DNA of 13,319 bases, from NCBI GenBank assembly GCA_009691645.1, contig SIAT01000034.1:1-13319 (forward strand), read 5' to 3'. This DNA is from Pedosphaera sp. (GTDB lineage: Bacteria; Verrucomicrobiota; Verrucomicrobiia; Limisphaerales; SIAT01). Below the pieces are notes generated by a model. That model was not told the origin of the DNA and ran no database searches. It worked only from the letters and a program-made list of their open reading frames with translations. The translations under genes and the position numbers were made by a program. Positions 6,178 through 13,319 of this stretch are shown here, piece after piece (position 1 is the stretch's first letter; every line of letters starts with the position of its first letter).

Positions 6178-7607
6178 CGGGCACCTCCGTTCGATTCAAC
6201 CCAGGCAGCGAGCGCCGCGCACGGGCAGAACCGGCGCGCGAGCAACCGCACCAGATTCCCCACCAGCAGCAACGAACCGGCCAGCCAGAGAATCTCGCCG
6301 AGTGTGGAAACGCGGATCGGCATCAGTGCCGTGCGTGAGATTTGGTTGAAATCGACACTCGGATCGAGCAAGCCCATTCCCTGCTTCCAGCCGCCGACGG
6401 CCAGCGGCAGCGCCACGAGCAGCACTCCAGCCGAAGCCAGTGTGAAGTGCCATTTCATCGGGTTTTCACAAGGCCAGTCAGTGCCAGCCAGACGCGGGAC
6501 GATGTGATAAATCGCGGCGAACATCGCCATCGAAAAGGCACCGTAGAATGCGACGTGCTTCACCGCCGCGGTGTAGTGGGTGAATTGAAGCGCCGCGCTC
6601 ACGAGGGGGTTCATCGCCATCACCAACGTCGCCGTGAGATAGGCGAACAGACCGAATCCGGCGAAACGCAGTACGCGACATTCGGCGCCGAGCACCACCT
6701 GTCCATTCGCCGTGGCGTGGAGATTCCATGCCACCACGAAAAGCGGGAAGATCATGAGCAAGCTGGCGAATCCGCCGAGTTTCACCATCCAGAGCGGGAG
6801 CGGCGCACCCTCGTACAGGCCCGTCCAGCCGCCCAGTATCAGCAGCATCCAGAAACCGAGCAGCGCGTAACCGCGGTTGTGGAGCGGACGGTTGAGCAGT
6901 TTCGGCACGAGGTAGAAAATCACCGCCAGCGCCGAACCGCCGAGCCAGATTTCGCGGAGAACCGCGACGGCCCACAAGTTGATGGCCGCCTGCGCCACGC
7001 CGCGCACGGGATCCACGAGTAGCAGGCTGTGCACGGTGAGGTAAGCCCACGGTAATGCGAACAGCGCCGCGAGCAGATACCACTGCGAGACGTAGCTCTC
7101 GCGTTCGCGGCGTTGGAAATAAGTCGCCAACGCACAGAGCGCGATGAACGTGTAGGCGATGAGCAACGCCGGCACGGCGTAACCCGGGAATTCAAAGCCT
7201 TCGTAGCCGCTGCTGTCACCGGCAAGGATGCCGCCGACACCGGCCGTCACAGCGAGATTCCAGACAACCGCTCCGAGCAGCGCGACCAGCGGCGCGACGA
7301 GCGGTGTGCCGCCGAGGCGGGAAAGCATCCAGAGCGTGACGCCGAGAATGGCTTGAGCAGCGAAGCCGAAGAGGAAAGCGTTGCTCGCGGCGGCGAGCAC
7401 GCGGCCGTAGGTCAACTCGGCACCGCGCACGAGCAGCAGCGGTTGGTGCATCTTGAGCGAGGCGATCAGGCCAATCGCGGCGGCGGCCACGAGCCAGAGC
7501 GCTGCGCTGGTGAAAAGGAACAGCACCGGGGCGCGGCAGGAGGCGTCAATCTCCGCCGAGGTGGCCGGGGCGTTCGCGCGCGAATCGGTTTGGGTCGAAA
7601 GGCTCAT
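6174..7607 (-). CDS. ccoN-like: CcoN-like cbb3 oxidase subunit I homologue lacking most metal ligands
   Basis: Residues are numbered from the ATG at 7607 (477 aa). About 12 membrane helices line up with CcoN: LTYGR...SNAFLFGFA (65-83) with FGRLRPLHTNAVIFAF, FYLVPKLLNRP (231-241) with YYFVPKQAERP, FWMLLILGG (252-260), THYT (343-346), IYHIVPRLAG (366-375) and KWHFTLASAG (385-394). The catalytic residues are not there. The low-spin haem His of helix II aligns with Ala74. The CuB His of the WYGHN segment falls at 215-216, and no His exists between 193 and 243. The CuB His-His pair aligns with Tyr265-Glu266 and the cross-linked Tyr with Gly259. The HVH haem motif is reduced to one His (351). The canonical sequence was recalled, not computed. 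The protein is probably inactive towards oxygen and may act as a scaffold. A TTG codon just upstream is a possible alternative start; neither start has a good Shine-Dalgarno sequence. Confidence 0.87.
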   Translation of the reverse strand: MSLSTQTDSRANAPATSAEIDASCRAPVLFLFTSAALWLVAAAAIGLIASLKMHQPLLLVRGAELTYGRVLAAASNAFLFGFAAQAILGVTLWMLSRLGGTPLVAPLVALLGAVVWNLAVTAGVGGILAGDSSGYEGFEFPGYAVPALLIAYTFIALCALATYFQRRERESYVSQWYLLAALFALPWAYLTVHSLLLVDPVRGVAQAAINLWAVAVLREIWLGGSALAVIFYLVPKLLNRPLHNRGYALLGFWMLLILGGWTGLYEGAPLPLWMVKLGGFASLLMIFPLFVVAWNLHATANGQVVLGAECRVLRFAGFGLFAYLTATLVMAMNPLVSAALQFTHYTAAVKHVAFYGAFSMAMFAAIYHIVPRLAGTDWPCENPMKWHFTLASAGVLLVALPLAVGGWKQGMGLLDPSVDFNQISRTALMPIRVSTLGEILWLAGSLLLVGNLVRLLARRFCPCAALAAWVESNGGAR

Positions 7608-7632
7608 CAAAGAGTCAGATTAGTGTTCCTCT

Positions 7633-8004
7633 TCACTCGAAATCAATCTTGGGCAGTGGCGCGCTGGCTTTGTCCACGCGCTGGAGCAGGTTGCTGCGTC
7701 CGGTGACCGGATTCTCCCACTCCTTCACAGTGAGCTTCATCGCTTCGGCAACGGGCAGGCGAACAATCTTGCGCACGGGATCGAGGCGGCCGTAGTGGGC
7801 GAGCGCGTCGGTGTTGGCGGCGTTCATCTCGGCGAGGGCTTTGGCGCGCTCGGCGCCGCGGGCATCCCCGACGGCTGCGGGCCGGGCCGGCAGATAACGG
7901 CTGATCACCCAGCCGACGAGCACGGCGACGAGCACGACGCCGACAAGCTCGCGGACGTAGCGGGACCTGATGGCCTCAGCGGCCTTGTCGCTTTCGGTCT
8001 TCAT
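7633..8004 (-). CDS. Small single-span membrane protein of the ACIII operon
   Basis: I do not recognise a named family for this 123-residue protein. A basic N-terminus (about 1-18) precedes one membrane helix (about 19-37, VGVVLVAVLVGWVISRYL). The remaining 85 residues are probably periplasmic: an Ala/Arg/Glu-rich stretch (45-66), then VRKIVRLPVAEAMKLTVKEW (77-96) and a polar end. The V/I-P-x-x-x-A-M segment recalls small membrane-anchored proteins near ACIII and oxidase genes (low-confidence memory). The ATG at 8004 shares one base with the actF stop (TAATG) and has GAGG 5 bp upstream, which settles the start; a longer open frame upstream is antisense-like shadow inside actF. The position between the ACIII and cbb3-like genes suggests an accessory subunit or linker, comparable in place and size to the small ActG subunit of some ACIII complexes. 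Confidence 0.75.
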   Translation of the reverse strand: MKTESDKAAEAIRSRYVRELVGVVLVAVLVGWVISRYLPARPAAVGDARGAERAKALAEMNAANTDALAHYGRLDPVRKIVRLPVAEAMKLTVKEWENPVTGRSNLLQRVDKASAPLPKIDFE

Positions 8005-9233
8005 TAATCCTCGTCTCCCGGATGCTCGCTGGCGGCGTCCGCCGACGAGCTGGCTCCGTGCCCGAGCGCTTCCTCGAACCGCGGATCTTTCTGCGGATAC
8101 GGAGCGTGGGCGTGGAAATATTTCAGGAACACGATGGCCAGCGTGCCGCCGATGAACGCCATCGCGGCGAGATCGGTCAGCGCGAAGTGGATGCCGGTCG
8201 GATGGTACACCGGCATGATGTTGTACTGCATGTCGAGGTAGTGCATCAGCCAGACCCAGATGGCCATCGGGATCATCAGCTTGAGATTCAGCTTGGCATC
8301 GATGCGCAACAGCAGGAGGAACGGCCCGAAGAAATGGCCGAACACCGTGATCATCCCGACCGCCCACCACGAGCCTTGCTCGCGCAGCACGTACCAGAAA
8401 GTTTCCTCCGGCATCGCCGCGTTCCAGATCAGGAAGTACTGCGAGAAATGGATGTACGCGTAGAACACCGTGAAGGCGAAGAGCAGCACGCCCATGTCGT
8501 GAAACTGGCGGCGGTGCAGAATCGGGATGTAGCCGCGCCGTTGCATCACCATCGCGATGATGTAAACCGTGGCGAGCGTCGTCCAGACGCTGCCGGCGAA
8601 ATAATACACACCGTACATCGTGGAGAAGAACTGGTGCTGGAGCGATTTCATCCAGTAGATCGCCGCGAGCGTGAGAGAGAAGGCGAAGATGAAAACGCCG
8701 CCCGCCGCCCATTTGCGCATCGCGAAAGTGCACTCCACCGCGCCGGTCGCATCCTGCTTCAGCGACCAACTGCGGAGCTTGTAGCTCAACAGCGTCCAGA
8801 CACCGAAGAGCACGGCGGCCATGATGTAGAACGTCGGCGGATTGAAGAGCGCCACCTTCACGTGCAGCGCGTGGTCCGTGTGCGGATCAATCGTCATCCA
8901 CGGATAGAGCTGCGGCGCCAGCCACGCGATCGGGATGAAAAGCAAACCCAACACCGGCGTCAGAAAAGCGATGTGCTCAAGAAAGCGGCGGATCGGCACC
9001 GACCAACTCGAGTCGAACAGGTGATGCAGAATCACTAGGAACATCGCCCCGAGGCAGATGCTCAGGAAAAACATGAAGGCCACCAGATACGAGTAGCCGA
9101 ACTGCTTGGGATCCGAGACCGCCCCGACGACCAACCCGATGAGGCCGGCCACGACGAGCACGTACGGCAGCTTCTCCCAGCCGGAACCCTCGTGGGCGGC
9201 GGCGGGCGTAGCGGTGGCAGCGGGTGAACTCAT
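8004..9233 (-). CDS. actF: ACIII membrane subunit ActF (NrfD/PsrC-like)
   Basis: ActF is the second NrfD-like integral membrane subunit of alternative complex III, the quinol:cytochrome c/oxidase oxidoreductase that replaces the bc1 complex. The 409 residues include about ten membrane helices. Family-typical segments are FFLSICLGAMFLVILHHLFDSSW (55-77), VPIRRFLEHIAFLTPVLGLLFIPIAW (79-104), FSQYFLIWNAAMPEETFWY (263-281) and the histidine-rich MHYLDMQYNIMPVYHPTG (330-347). The C-terminal tail (about 375-409) is polar and acidic. In solved ACIII structures ActF is thought to be a proton path rather than the main quinol site. The start ATG is 4 bp after the actE stop, with AAGG just before it. 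It is the last conserved ACIII gene before the operon turns to cbb3-like genes. Confidence 0.95.
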   Translation of the reverse strand: MSSPAATATPAAAHEGSGWEKLPYVLVVAGLIGLVVGAVSDPKQFGYSYLVAFMFFLSICLGAMFLVILHHLFDSSWSVPIRRFLEHIAFLTPVLGLLFIPIAWLAPQLYPWMTIDPHTDHALHVKVALFNPPTFYIMAAVLFGVWTLLSYKLRSWSLKQDATGAVECTFAMRKWAAGGVFIFAFSLTLAAIYWMKSLQHQFFSTMYGVYYFAGSVWTTLATVYIIAMVMQRRGYIPILHRRQFHDMGVLLFAFTVFYAYIHFSQYFLIWNAAMPEETFWYVLREQGSWWAVGMITVFGHFFGPFLLLLRIDAKLNLKLMIPMAIWVWLMHYLDMQYNIMPVYHPTGIHFALTDLAAMAFIGGTLAIVFLKYFHAHAPYPQKDPRFEEALGHGASSSADAASEHPGDED

Positions 9234-9237
9234 AACC

Positions 9238-9852
9238 TTATTTCAATTGCGCCCGCTCAGCGGTGGAAAGTTCGTCCTCAAACGCCAGGCGGCTGCGTTG
9301 CAGGGCGCGCAAGTAGGCGACAATCGCCCAGCGATCGTCGATCGTCACATTCGCGCGGTAACCGCCCATCAGATTGCGCCCTTCGGAGATGACGTGGAAA
9401 AGCTCGCCGTCCGGCAGCTTCACGATGCGGGCGTCGTGCAGGTTCGCCACCACAGCCATCGCACCAATCTTTTTCGTGATGCCGTTGCCGTCGCCCTGCG
9501 CGCCGTGGCACGGCAGGCAACTGATGGCGTACCGATCGCGTCCGCGCGCGAGCAGTTGCGAGGTGATCTTCATGGGAAGCGTCTCGACGAAATTCGTCAC
9601 ACCCAGCACGCGGCCGGTGTTCTTCGGAATGGCGGCGAACGGTGTGCCGCGCGCAACGGTCCCCTCGACTAGGAACTGCGAGCTGCGGCCGTTCGGCAGC
9701 AGCGCGTTCGGCTCCTGCGGGCGCAGCTTGGGCTGCCGATCCATGTCTGGGAAAATCTCCAGTGGCGGCTTGCGGGACGTATCGCCACGGAAACCGAGCA
9801 CACTCACCACGAGCGCCGCGACCAAAGTTAAACCGAGCACAACGTAGCGCAT
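9238..9852 (-). CDS. actE: ACIII monohaem cytochrome c subunit ActE
   Basis: ActE carries one haem c on the periplasmic face of ACIII and is a proposed electron exit to the oxidase or a soluble cytochrome. The 204 residues start with a hydrophobic segment (3-21), followed by PPLEIFPDMDRQPKLRPQ (29-46), a typical ActE stretch, and RGTPFAAIP (68-76). The cytochrome domain has CLPCHG (112-117), GDGNG (120-124), and M162 in NLMGGY as the probable sixth ligand. The length fits the family. The N-terminal segment has no cysteine, so there is no lipobox; the protein is either anchored by an uncleaved helix or released. The start ATG lies one base after the actD stop and is preceded by a strong GGAGGAG, with the next gene's RBS likewise inside this gene. 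Confidence 0.94.
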   Translation of the reverse strand: MRYVVLGLTLVAALVVSVLGFRGDTSRKPPLEIFPDMDRQPKLRPQEPNALLPNGRSSQFLVEGTVARGTPFAAIPKNTGRVLGVTNFVETLPMKITSQLLARGRDRYAISCLPCHGAQGDGNGITKKIGAMAVVANLHDARIVKLPDGELFHVISEGRNLMGGYRANVTIDDRWAIVAYLRALQRSRLAFEDELSTAERAQLK

Positions 9853-9853
9853 G

Positions 9854-10384
9854 TTACTCCTCCACCAGCTCGATGTGCTTGCTGCCGGCCGTTTCCAGCA
9901 GCTTGCGGGTTTCTGTCTCCGAGTACTTGCTGTCGGATGTCTCGATCACAACGTAGAACTTGTCGTGCGTCACCTGCGCGAACCGGCGGTTCTTGAGCAG
10001 CGGATGATACAGGCACGGCAGGCGGTTGAGGAACAGCATGCCGAAGAGGGTCGCGAACGAGGCGAACAAAATCGTCAGCTCGTAGCTCACCGGGAAGGCG
10101 AAGAGCGGGCTGAAGAGCGGCTTGCCGCCCACCACGAGGCGGTAGTCGAACGCGTTCTGGAACCAGATCATCAGCATACCGGTCGTGTAACCGGTCACAC
10201 CACCAACGAAAGTGAACCAGCCGACGGGCGAGTTCTTGAGCCCCATCGCTTCGTCCATCCCATGTACGGGGAACGGCGTGTGGACATCCCAGCGCTTGAA
10301 GCCGGCCTTGCGCACCACGCGCGCGGCGGCCATCACGTCCGCCGGCGTGTCGAACTCCGCGATGATGCCGTGGGGCTTGCTCAT
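9854..10384 (-). CDS. actD: ACIII subunit ActD (DUF3341)
   Basis: ActD is a cofactor-free membrane subunit found in all ACIII operons. The 176 residues have a cytoplasmic ACT-like N-terminal part (about 1-50, HGIIAEFDTPADVMAAARVVRKAGF, then VHTPFPVHGMDEAMG) that is the DUF3341 hallmark. Two membrane helices follow (about 54-75 and 92-118), then LPCLYHPLLKNRRFAQVTHDKFYVVIE (122-148) and a short charged end. The motifs, two-helix topology and length are normal. The ATG shares one base with the actC stop (TGATG). A GGGAGGG about 9 bp upstream, inside the end of actC, provides the ribosome site. Confidence 0.95.
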   Translation of the reverse strand: MSKPHGIIAEFDTPADVMAAARVVRKAGFKRWDVHTPFPVHGMDEAMGLKNSPVGWFTFVGGVTGYTTGMLMIWFQNAFDYRLVVGGKPLFSPLFAFPVSYELTILFASFATLFGMLFLNRLPCLYHPLLKNRRFAQVTHDKFYVVIETSDSKYSETETRKLLETAGSKHIELVEE

Positions 10385-11811
10385 CAGTGGTGCCCTCCCT
10401 TGGCGCCGCCCAGCGGGTGGTGCGGATCGGCCTGCGGCGTGACGCCTTTCACTTCAGCGATCGCGATCATTGGCAGGAACCGCATAAACAAAAGGAACAG
10501 CGTGCAGAACAATCCGAAGCTGCCGACGAATGTGAGGATGTCCACGTAGGTCGGGCTGAAGTAACCCCAACTCGAGGGCAGATAATCGCGGTGCAGCGAC
10601 GTCACGATGATGACAAAGCGCTCAAACCACATCCCGATGTTCACGAAGATGGATATGATGAACACCGCGATCAGATTGGTCCGGATTTTCTTGAACCAGA
10701 AAAGCTGCGGGCAGATCACGTTGCACGAGATCATGCTCCAGTAGGCCCACCAGTACGGGCCGAACGCGCGGTTCTTGAAGGCGTACAGCTCGTTCGGGTT
10801 GCCACCGTACCACGCGATGAAGAACTCCATCCCGTACGCGTAACCGACGATCGAGCCAGTGGCCAACACCACCTTGCCCATCAACTCCACGTGGCGCACG
10901 GTGATGAGATCCTCCAGCTTGCACAGCGTGCGCAGCGGGATCATCAGCGTCAGCACCATGCCGAAGCCGGAGAAAATCGCGCCCGCGACGAAGTACGGCG
11001 GGAAGATCGTCGTGTGCCAGCCGGGCACCTGCGACACGGCGAAGTCGAACGACACGATCGAGTGCACGGAGAGGACCAGCGGCGTGGAGAGACCCGCCAG
11101 CAGCAGGTAGGCTTTCTCGTAGTTGCTCCAGTTGCGGTTCGAACCGGTCCAACCCAGCGCGAAGAAACCGTACGCGAACTTGCGCAGTTTGCTCGTCGCG
11201 CGGTCGCGCATCGTCGCCAGATCGGGCACGAGACCGACGTACCAAAAGAGGAGCGAGACCGTGCCGTAAGTGGAGACTGCGAACACGTCCCACAACAGCG
11301 GCGAACGGAACTGCGGCCAGATTTCGTTGCCGTTCGGCAGCGGCGCCAGATAGATCGGCGCCAGCCAGATGCGGCCGACGTGCACCATCGGGAAAATGCC
11401 GGCGCAAGCCACGGCGAAAAGAGTCATCGCTTCGGCCGCGCGATTGATCGAAGTGCGCCAGCGCTGGCGTAGCAGAAAGAGAATCGCCGAGATCAACGTG
11501 CCGGCGTGGCCGATGCCGATCCAGAAAACGAAGTTCGTGATGTCCCACGCCCAACCGGCCGGCTGGTTCAAACCCCACACGCCCACGCCGGTGGAGACGA
11601 GGTAGCCAATCATCGCGAACATCATCCCCGCCACACCGGCGCTGATGATGAAGGCCGACCACCACCACTTGGGCGTGGGTCCCTCGACGATGGAGGCGAC
11701 GCGATCGGAAATCCAACCGAGGCTGCGCTGGTTCAGCACCAGCGGCTCGCGCTCCAGCGTCTTCGGCGTGGAGCCTTTCGTCGCCCATTTACTCTCAACG
11801 ACGGAAGCCAT
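10384..11811 (-). CDS. actC: ACIII quinol-binding membrane subunit ActC (NrfD/PsrC-like)
   Basis: ActC is the NrfD/PsrC-family membrane subunit that contacts the Fe-S subunit ActB and is believed to bind and oxidise the quinol. The 475 residues give about ten helices. Family-specific stretches are NFVFWIGIGHAGTLISAILFLLRQ (93-116), WRTSINRAAEAMTLFAVACAGIFPMVHVGR (118-147), LVLSVHSIVSFDFA (245-258) followed by PGWHTTIFPPYFVAGAI (263-279), and MWFERFVIIVTSLHRDYLPSSW (394-415). The extreme C-terminus is His/Gly-rich (PHHPLGGAKGGHH), an unusual touch that also encodes the actD ribosome site. The start ATG overlaps the actB stop by one base, with AAAGGAG 8-9 bp upstream. The assignment is firm from motifs and order. 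Confidence 0.97.
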   Translation of the reverse strand: MASVVESKWATKGSTPKTLEREPLVLNQRSLGWISDRVASIVEGPTPKWWWSAFIISAGVAGMMFAMIGYLVSTGVGVWGLNQPAGWAWDITNFVFWIGIGHAGTLISAILFLLRQRWRTSINRAAEAMTLFAVACAGIFPMVHVGRIWLAPIYLAPLPNGNEIWPQFRSPLLWDVFAVSTYGTVSLLFWYVGLVPDLATMRDRATSKLRKFAYGFFALGWTGSNRNWSNYEKAYLLLAGLSTPLVLSVHSIVSFDFAVSQVPGWHTTIFPPYFVAGAIFSGFGMVLTLMIPLRTLCKLEDLITVRHVELMGKVVLATGSIVGYAYGMEFFIAWYGGNPNELYAFKNRAFGPYWWAYWSMISCNVICPQLFWFKKIRTNLIAVFIISIFVNIGMWFERFVIIVTSLHRDYLPSSWGYFSPTYVDILTFVGSFGLFCTLFLLFMRFLPMIAIAEVKGVTPQADPHHPLGGAKGGHH

Positions 11812-13319
11812 CAGTGCGCTCCTTTCTTGGCCTCTTGCCCGTTCTTGCCATGTTCAACGAACGGGCTGGCGCTCTTCTCGAACTTCTCGCCGGTGTACTC
11901 AGTGAGGCTGAACGGATACTCGTGATAATCGGGCATCGCCGGATTCGGGTTGCGGACCTTGGCGAGATAAGTGACGCGCGGCCGGGTGTCGAGGAAGCCG
12001 AGCACCGCGTAATCGCGCGGCTGCTTCTTGAGCTGCGAGACGCGACTGTTCGGATCGAGCACGTTGCCGAAAACGACGGCCTCGGCGGGGCAAGCCTGCT
12101 GACAGGCGGTCTGCACGGCGCCATCGCGCACGGCCACATCGCCGCTGGCACCGACCTTCACCTTTTGGGCGATCTTGGCCTGCTCGACGCGCTGGATGCA
12201 GAAGGTGCACTTCTCCATCACGCCACGCATGCGGACGCTCACGTCCGGGTTGCGGGCGAGCTTGAGCAACTCCCACTCGTCGGACGAGCGCTTGGCGAAC
12301 GGCCCGGCGTAGAGGTTCTCGATCGGGCGCTTGTTGTAATCGAAGAAATTGAACCGGCGCACTTTCCACGCGCAGTTGTTCGAGCAATAACGCGTGCCGA
12401 TGCAGCGGTTGTACGTCATCAGGTTCAGCCCCTCCTCGTCGTGCACGGTGGCGTTGACGGGGCAGACGCTCTCGCACGGGGCGCTCTCGCAGTGCTGGCA
12501 GATCATCGGCTGGTTGACCACCTGCGGTTCGTCGATCCAGTCGAACTTCGTTTGATCCACGTCCGTGCCGGTCGGGTTGCGCTTGAGATTCGGCAGGCCG
12601 GTGAAGTAACGGTCAATGCGCATCCAGTGCATCTCGCGGCCACGGGTCACCTGATCCTTGCCGACAATCGGGATGTTGTTCTCGCTCTGACAGGCGATGA
12701 CGCACGCCGAGCAGCCGACGCACATGTTCAGATCGATCGACATGCCCCACTGATGCACGTCGCTCTTCAGCGTGGGGTGGGCGTCGTACGGATGCTTGTA
12801 AATGCCGAGCGGTTGGCCGGTATTCGGATCCATCGGGATGTGCTTGGCGTGCGCCGGCGCATCCAGATCCATGTTCTTGGCGAAATCCGGCTTCTTCTCG
12901 AACTGCTTGAGATTCGCCTCGCGCACGATCGGCCGGCCTTCCATCGACCAGTGATCCTGAGTGCAGGCGAAGGGCGAGATGAAGCCCGTCTTGGAAATCG
13001 TGGCGCCCGCGGCGACATGGATTCCCGCCGTGGTGCGCAGCTTGTACGCGTTGAAACCGACCGTTTCCTGCTTCAGGAAATCCCCGCCGCGGCTGCTGCT
13101 GCCGTCGGGTTTCGAGGGCCGCAACGGATTATTGCTCGGCTTGAAATTAGCGATGCGCCCGCCCTTCTCACGGCCGTAGCCGAGGGCGAGGCCGACGGTG
13201 AACTCCGCCTGACCGGGCTGGATCCAGATCGGGCCTTTCACGCTCCGCGCGCCGAGCTTGATCTCGACCACGTCGTTGTTCAGCACACCGAGCGCGGCTG
13301 CCGTCTTGCGGCTCATCAG
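11811..13319 (-). CDS. actB: ACIII molybdopterin-like/Fe-S subunit ActB, C-terminal part (cut by window edge)
   Basis: Only the last 502 codons are present; the frame continues past the right edge, and the ATG at 13316 is internal. ActB fuses a molybdopterin-oxidoreductase-like domain without cofactor to a ferredoxin-like domain that relays electrons from quinol. Residues are numbered from that Met. Residues 1-60 are the end of the first domain, with MSRKTAAALGVLNNDVVEI and WIQPGQAEFTVGLALGYGR. The Fe-S domain has Cys at 199, 202, 205, 209; 273, 276, 281, 285; 305, 311, 315; 370, 373; and 405, 409. These 15 Cys suit three [4Fe-4S] plus one [3Fe-4S] cluster, as reported for ACIII. Typical surroundings are MCVGCSACVIACQSENN, RCIGTRYCSNNCAWKVRRFNF (305 region) and ACQQACPAEAVVFG (404-417). 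The tail is charged. Its upstream partner actA (multihaem cytochrome) should lie beyond the window. Confidence 0.96.
   Translation of the reverse strand: MMSRKTAAALGVLNNDVVEIKLGARSVKGPIWIQPGQAEFTVGLALGYGREKGGRIANFKPSNNPLRPSKPDGSSSRGGDFLKQETVGFNAYKLRTTAGIHVAAGATISKTGFISPFACTQDHWSMEGRPIVREANLKQFEKKPDFAKNMDLDAPAHAKHIPMDPNTGQPLGIYKHPYDAHPTLKSDVHQWGMSIDLNMCVGCSACVIACQSENNIPIVGKDQVTRGREMHWMRIDRYFTGLPNLKRNPTGTDVDQTKFDWIDEPQVVNQPMICQHCESAPCESVCPVNATVHDEEGLNLMTYNRCIGTRYCSNNCAWKVRRFNFFDYNKRPIENLYAGPFAKRSSDEWELLKLARNPDVSVRMRGVMEKCTFCIQRVEQAKIAQKVKVGASGDVAVRDGAVQTACQQACPAEAVVFGNVLDPNSRVSQLKKQPRDYAVLGFLDTRPRVTYLAKVRNPNPAMPDYHEYPFSLTEYTGEKFEKSASPFVEHGKNGQEAKKGAH

Noticed and set aside
6174..7607. Calling this an ordinary, working cbb3 terminal oxidase subunit I
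   Set aside because: The fold matches, but the ligand histidines and catalytic tyrosine are not found where the alignment puts them, so oxidase activity should not be assumed.
7633..8769. A 378-codon version of the small membrane protein extending deep into actF
   Set aside because: The upstream part is out of frame with actF motifs and compositionally a shadow; the ATG at 8004 has an RBS and couples to the actF stop.
8022..9038. Long plus-strand open frame opposite actF
   Set aside because: The translation is composed largely of His/Arg/Glu with no domain, and lies entirely antisense to actF. The similar frame at 10387-11472 opposite actC was rejected for the same reason.
11811..13316. Treating the ATG at 13316 as the real start of a 501-residue Fe-S protein
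   Set aside because: The codon before it is sense (CTG) and the first 60 residues match the interior of the molybdopterin-like domain of ActB, so the gene is cut by the window edge.
1..13319. tRNA/rRNA genes, CRISPR arrays, insertion sequences, transposases, integrases or attachment repeats
   Set aside because: I saw no regularly spaced repeats, no transposase-like proteins and no sequence recognisable as structural RNA genes in this window.

Overview
The window looks like a high-GC Gram-negative chromosome. The best guess is Verrucomicrobiota, because an alternative complex III (ACIII) operon, a GYF_2-domain membrane protein and a ceramidase-like exported protein occur together. This is inference from gene content; no marker gene is present. 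Nearly all the DNA is coding, and all genes but one (3917-4852) are on the minus strand.

Left part (1-4852): a short non-coding edge carries a four-run G-tract. It is followed by minus-strand genes for a GYF_2/multi-pass membrane protein, the DNA-uptake and recombination protein DprA, and an exported protein of the neutral/alkaline ceramidase fold. The last of these diverges from a plus-strand SAM methyltransferase with an N-terminal zinc-type Cys motif. A GC hairpin separates the methyltransferase from the respiratory operon that converges on it.

Right part (4886-13319): this is one tightly packed minus-strand operon. In transcription order (right to left) it encodes ActB (cut by the window edge; the end of the molybdopterin-like part plus the four-cluster Fe-S part), ActC, ActD, ActE, ActF, a small single-span protein, a CcoN-like 12-helix protein, a CcoO-like cytochrome c and a single-heme cytochrome c in the CcoP position. 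Junctions are mostly overlapping stop/start codons (TGATG, TAATG, ATGA), so the products are probably translated together. ACIII oxidises quinol and passes electrons to c-type cytochromes; normally an adjacent oxidase reduces oxygen.

The most unusual observation concerns that oxidase. The CcoN-like subunit aligns with cbb3 oxidase subunit I along most of its length. However, the positions of all three CuB histidines, the cross-linked tyrosine and at least one low-spin haem histidine are not His/Tyr; only one His remains where subunit I normally has His-x-His. The two cytochrome c subunits keep intact CxxCH motifs. The cluster therefore looks like ACIII joined to a cbb3-shaped but probably oxygen-inactive membrane scaffold with working haem c wires. 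The terminal acceptor would then lie elsewhere.
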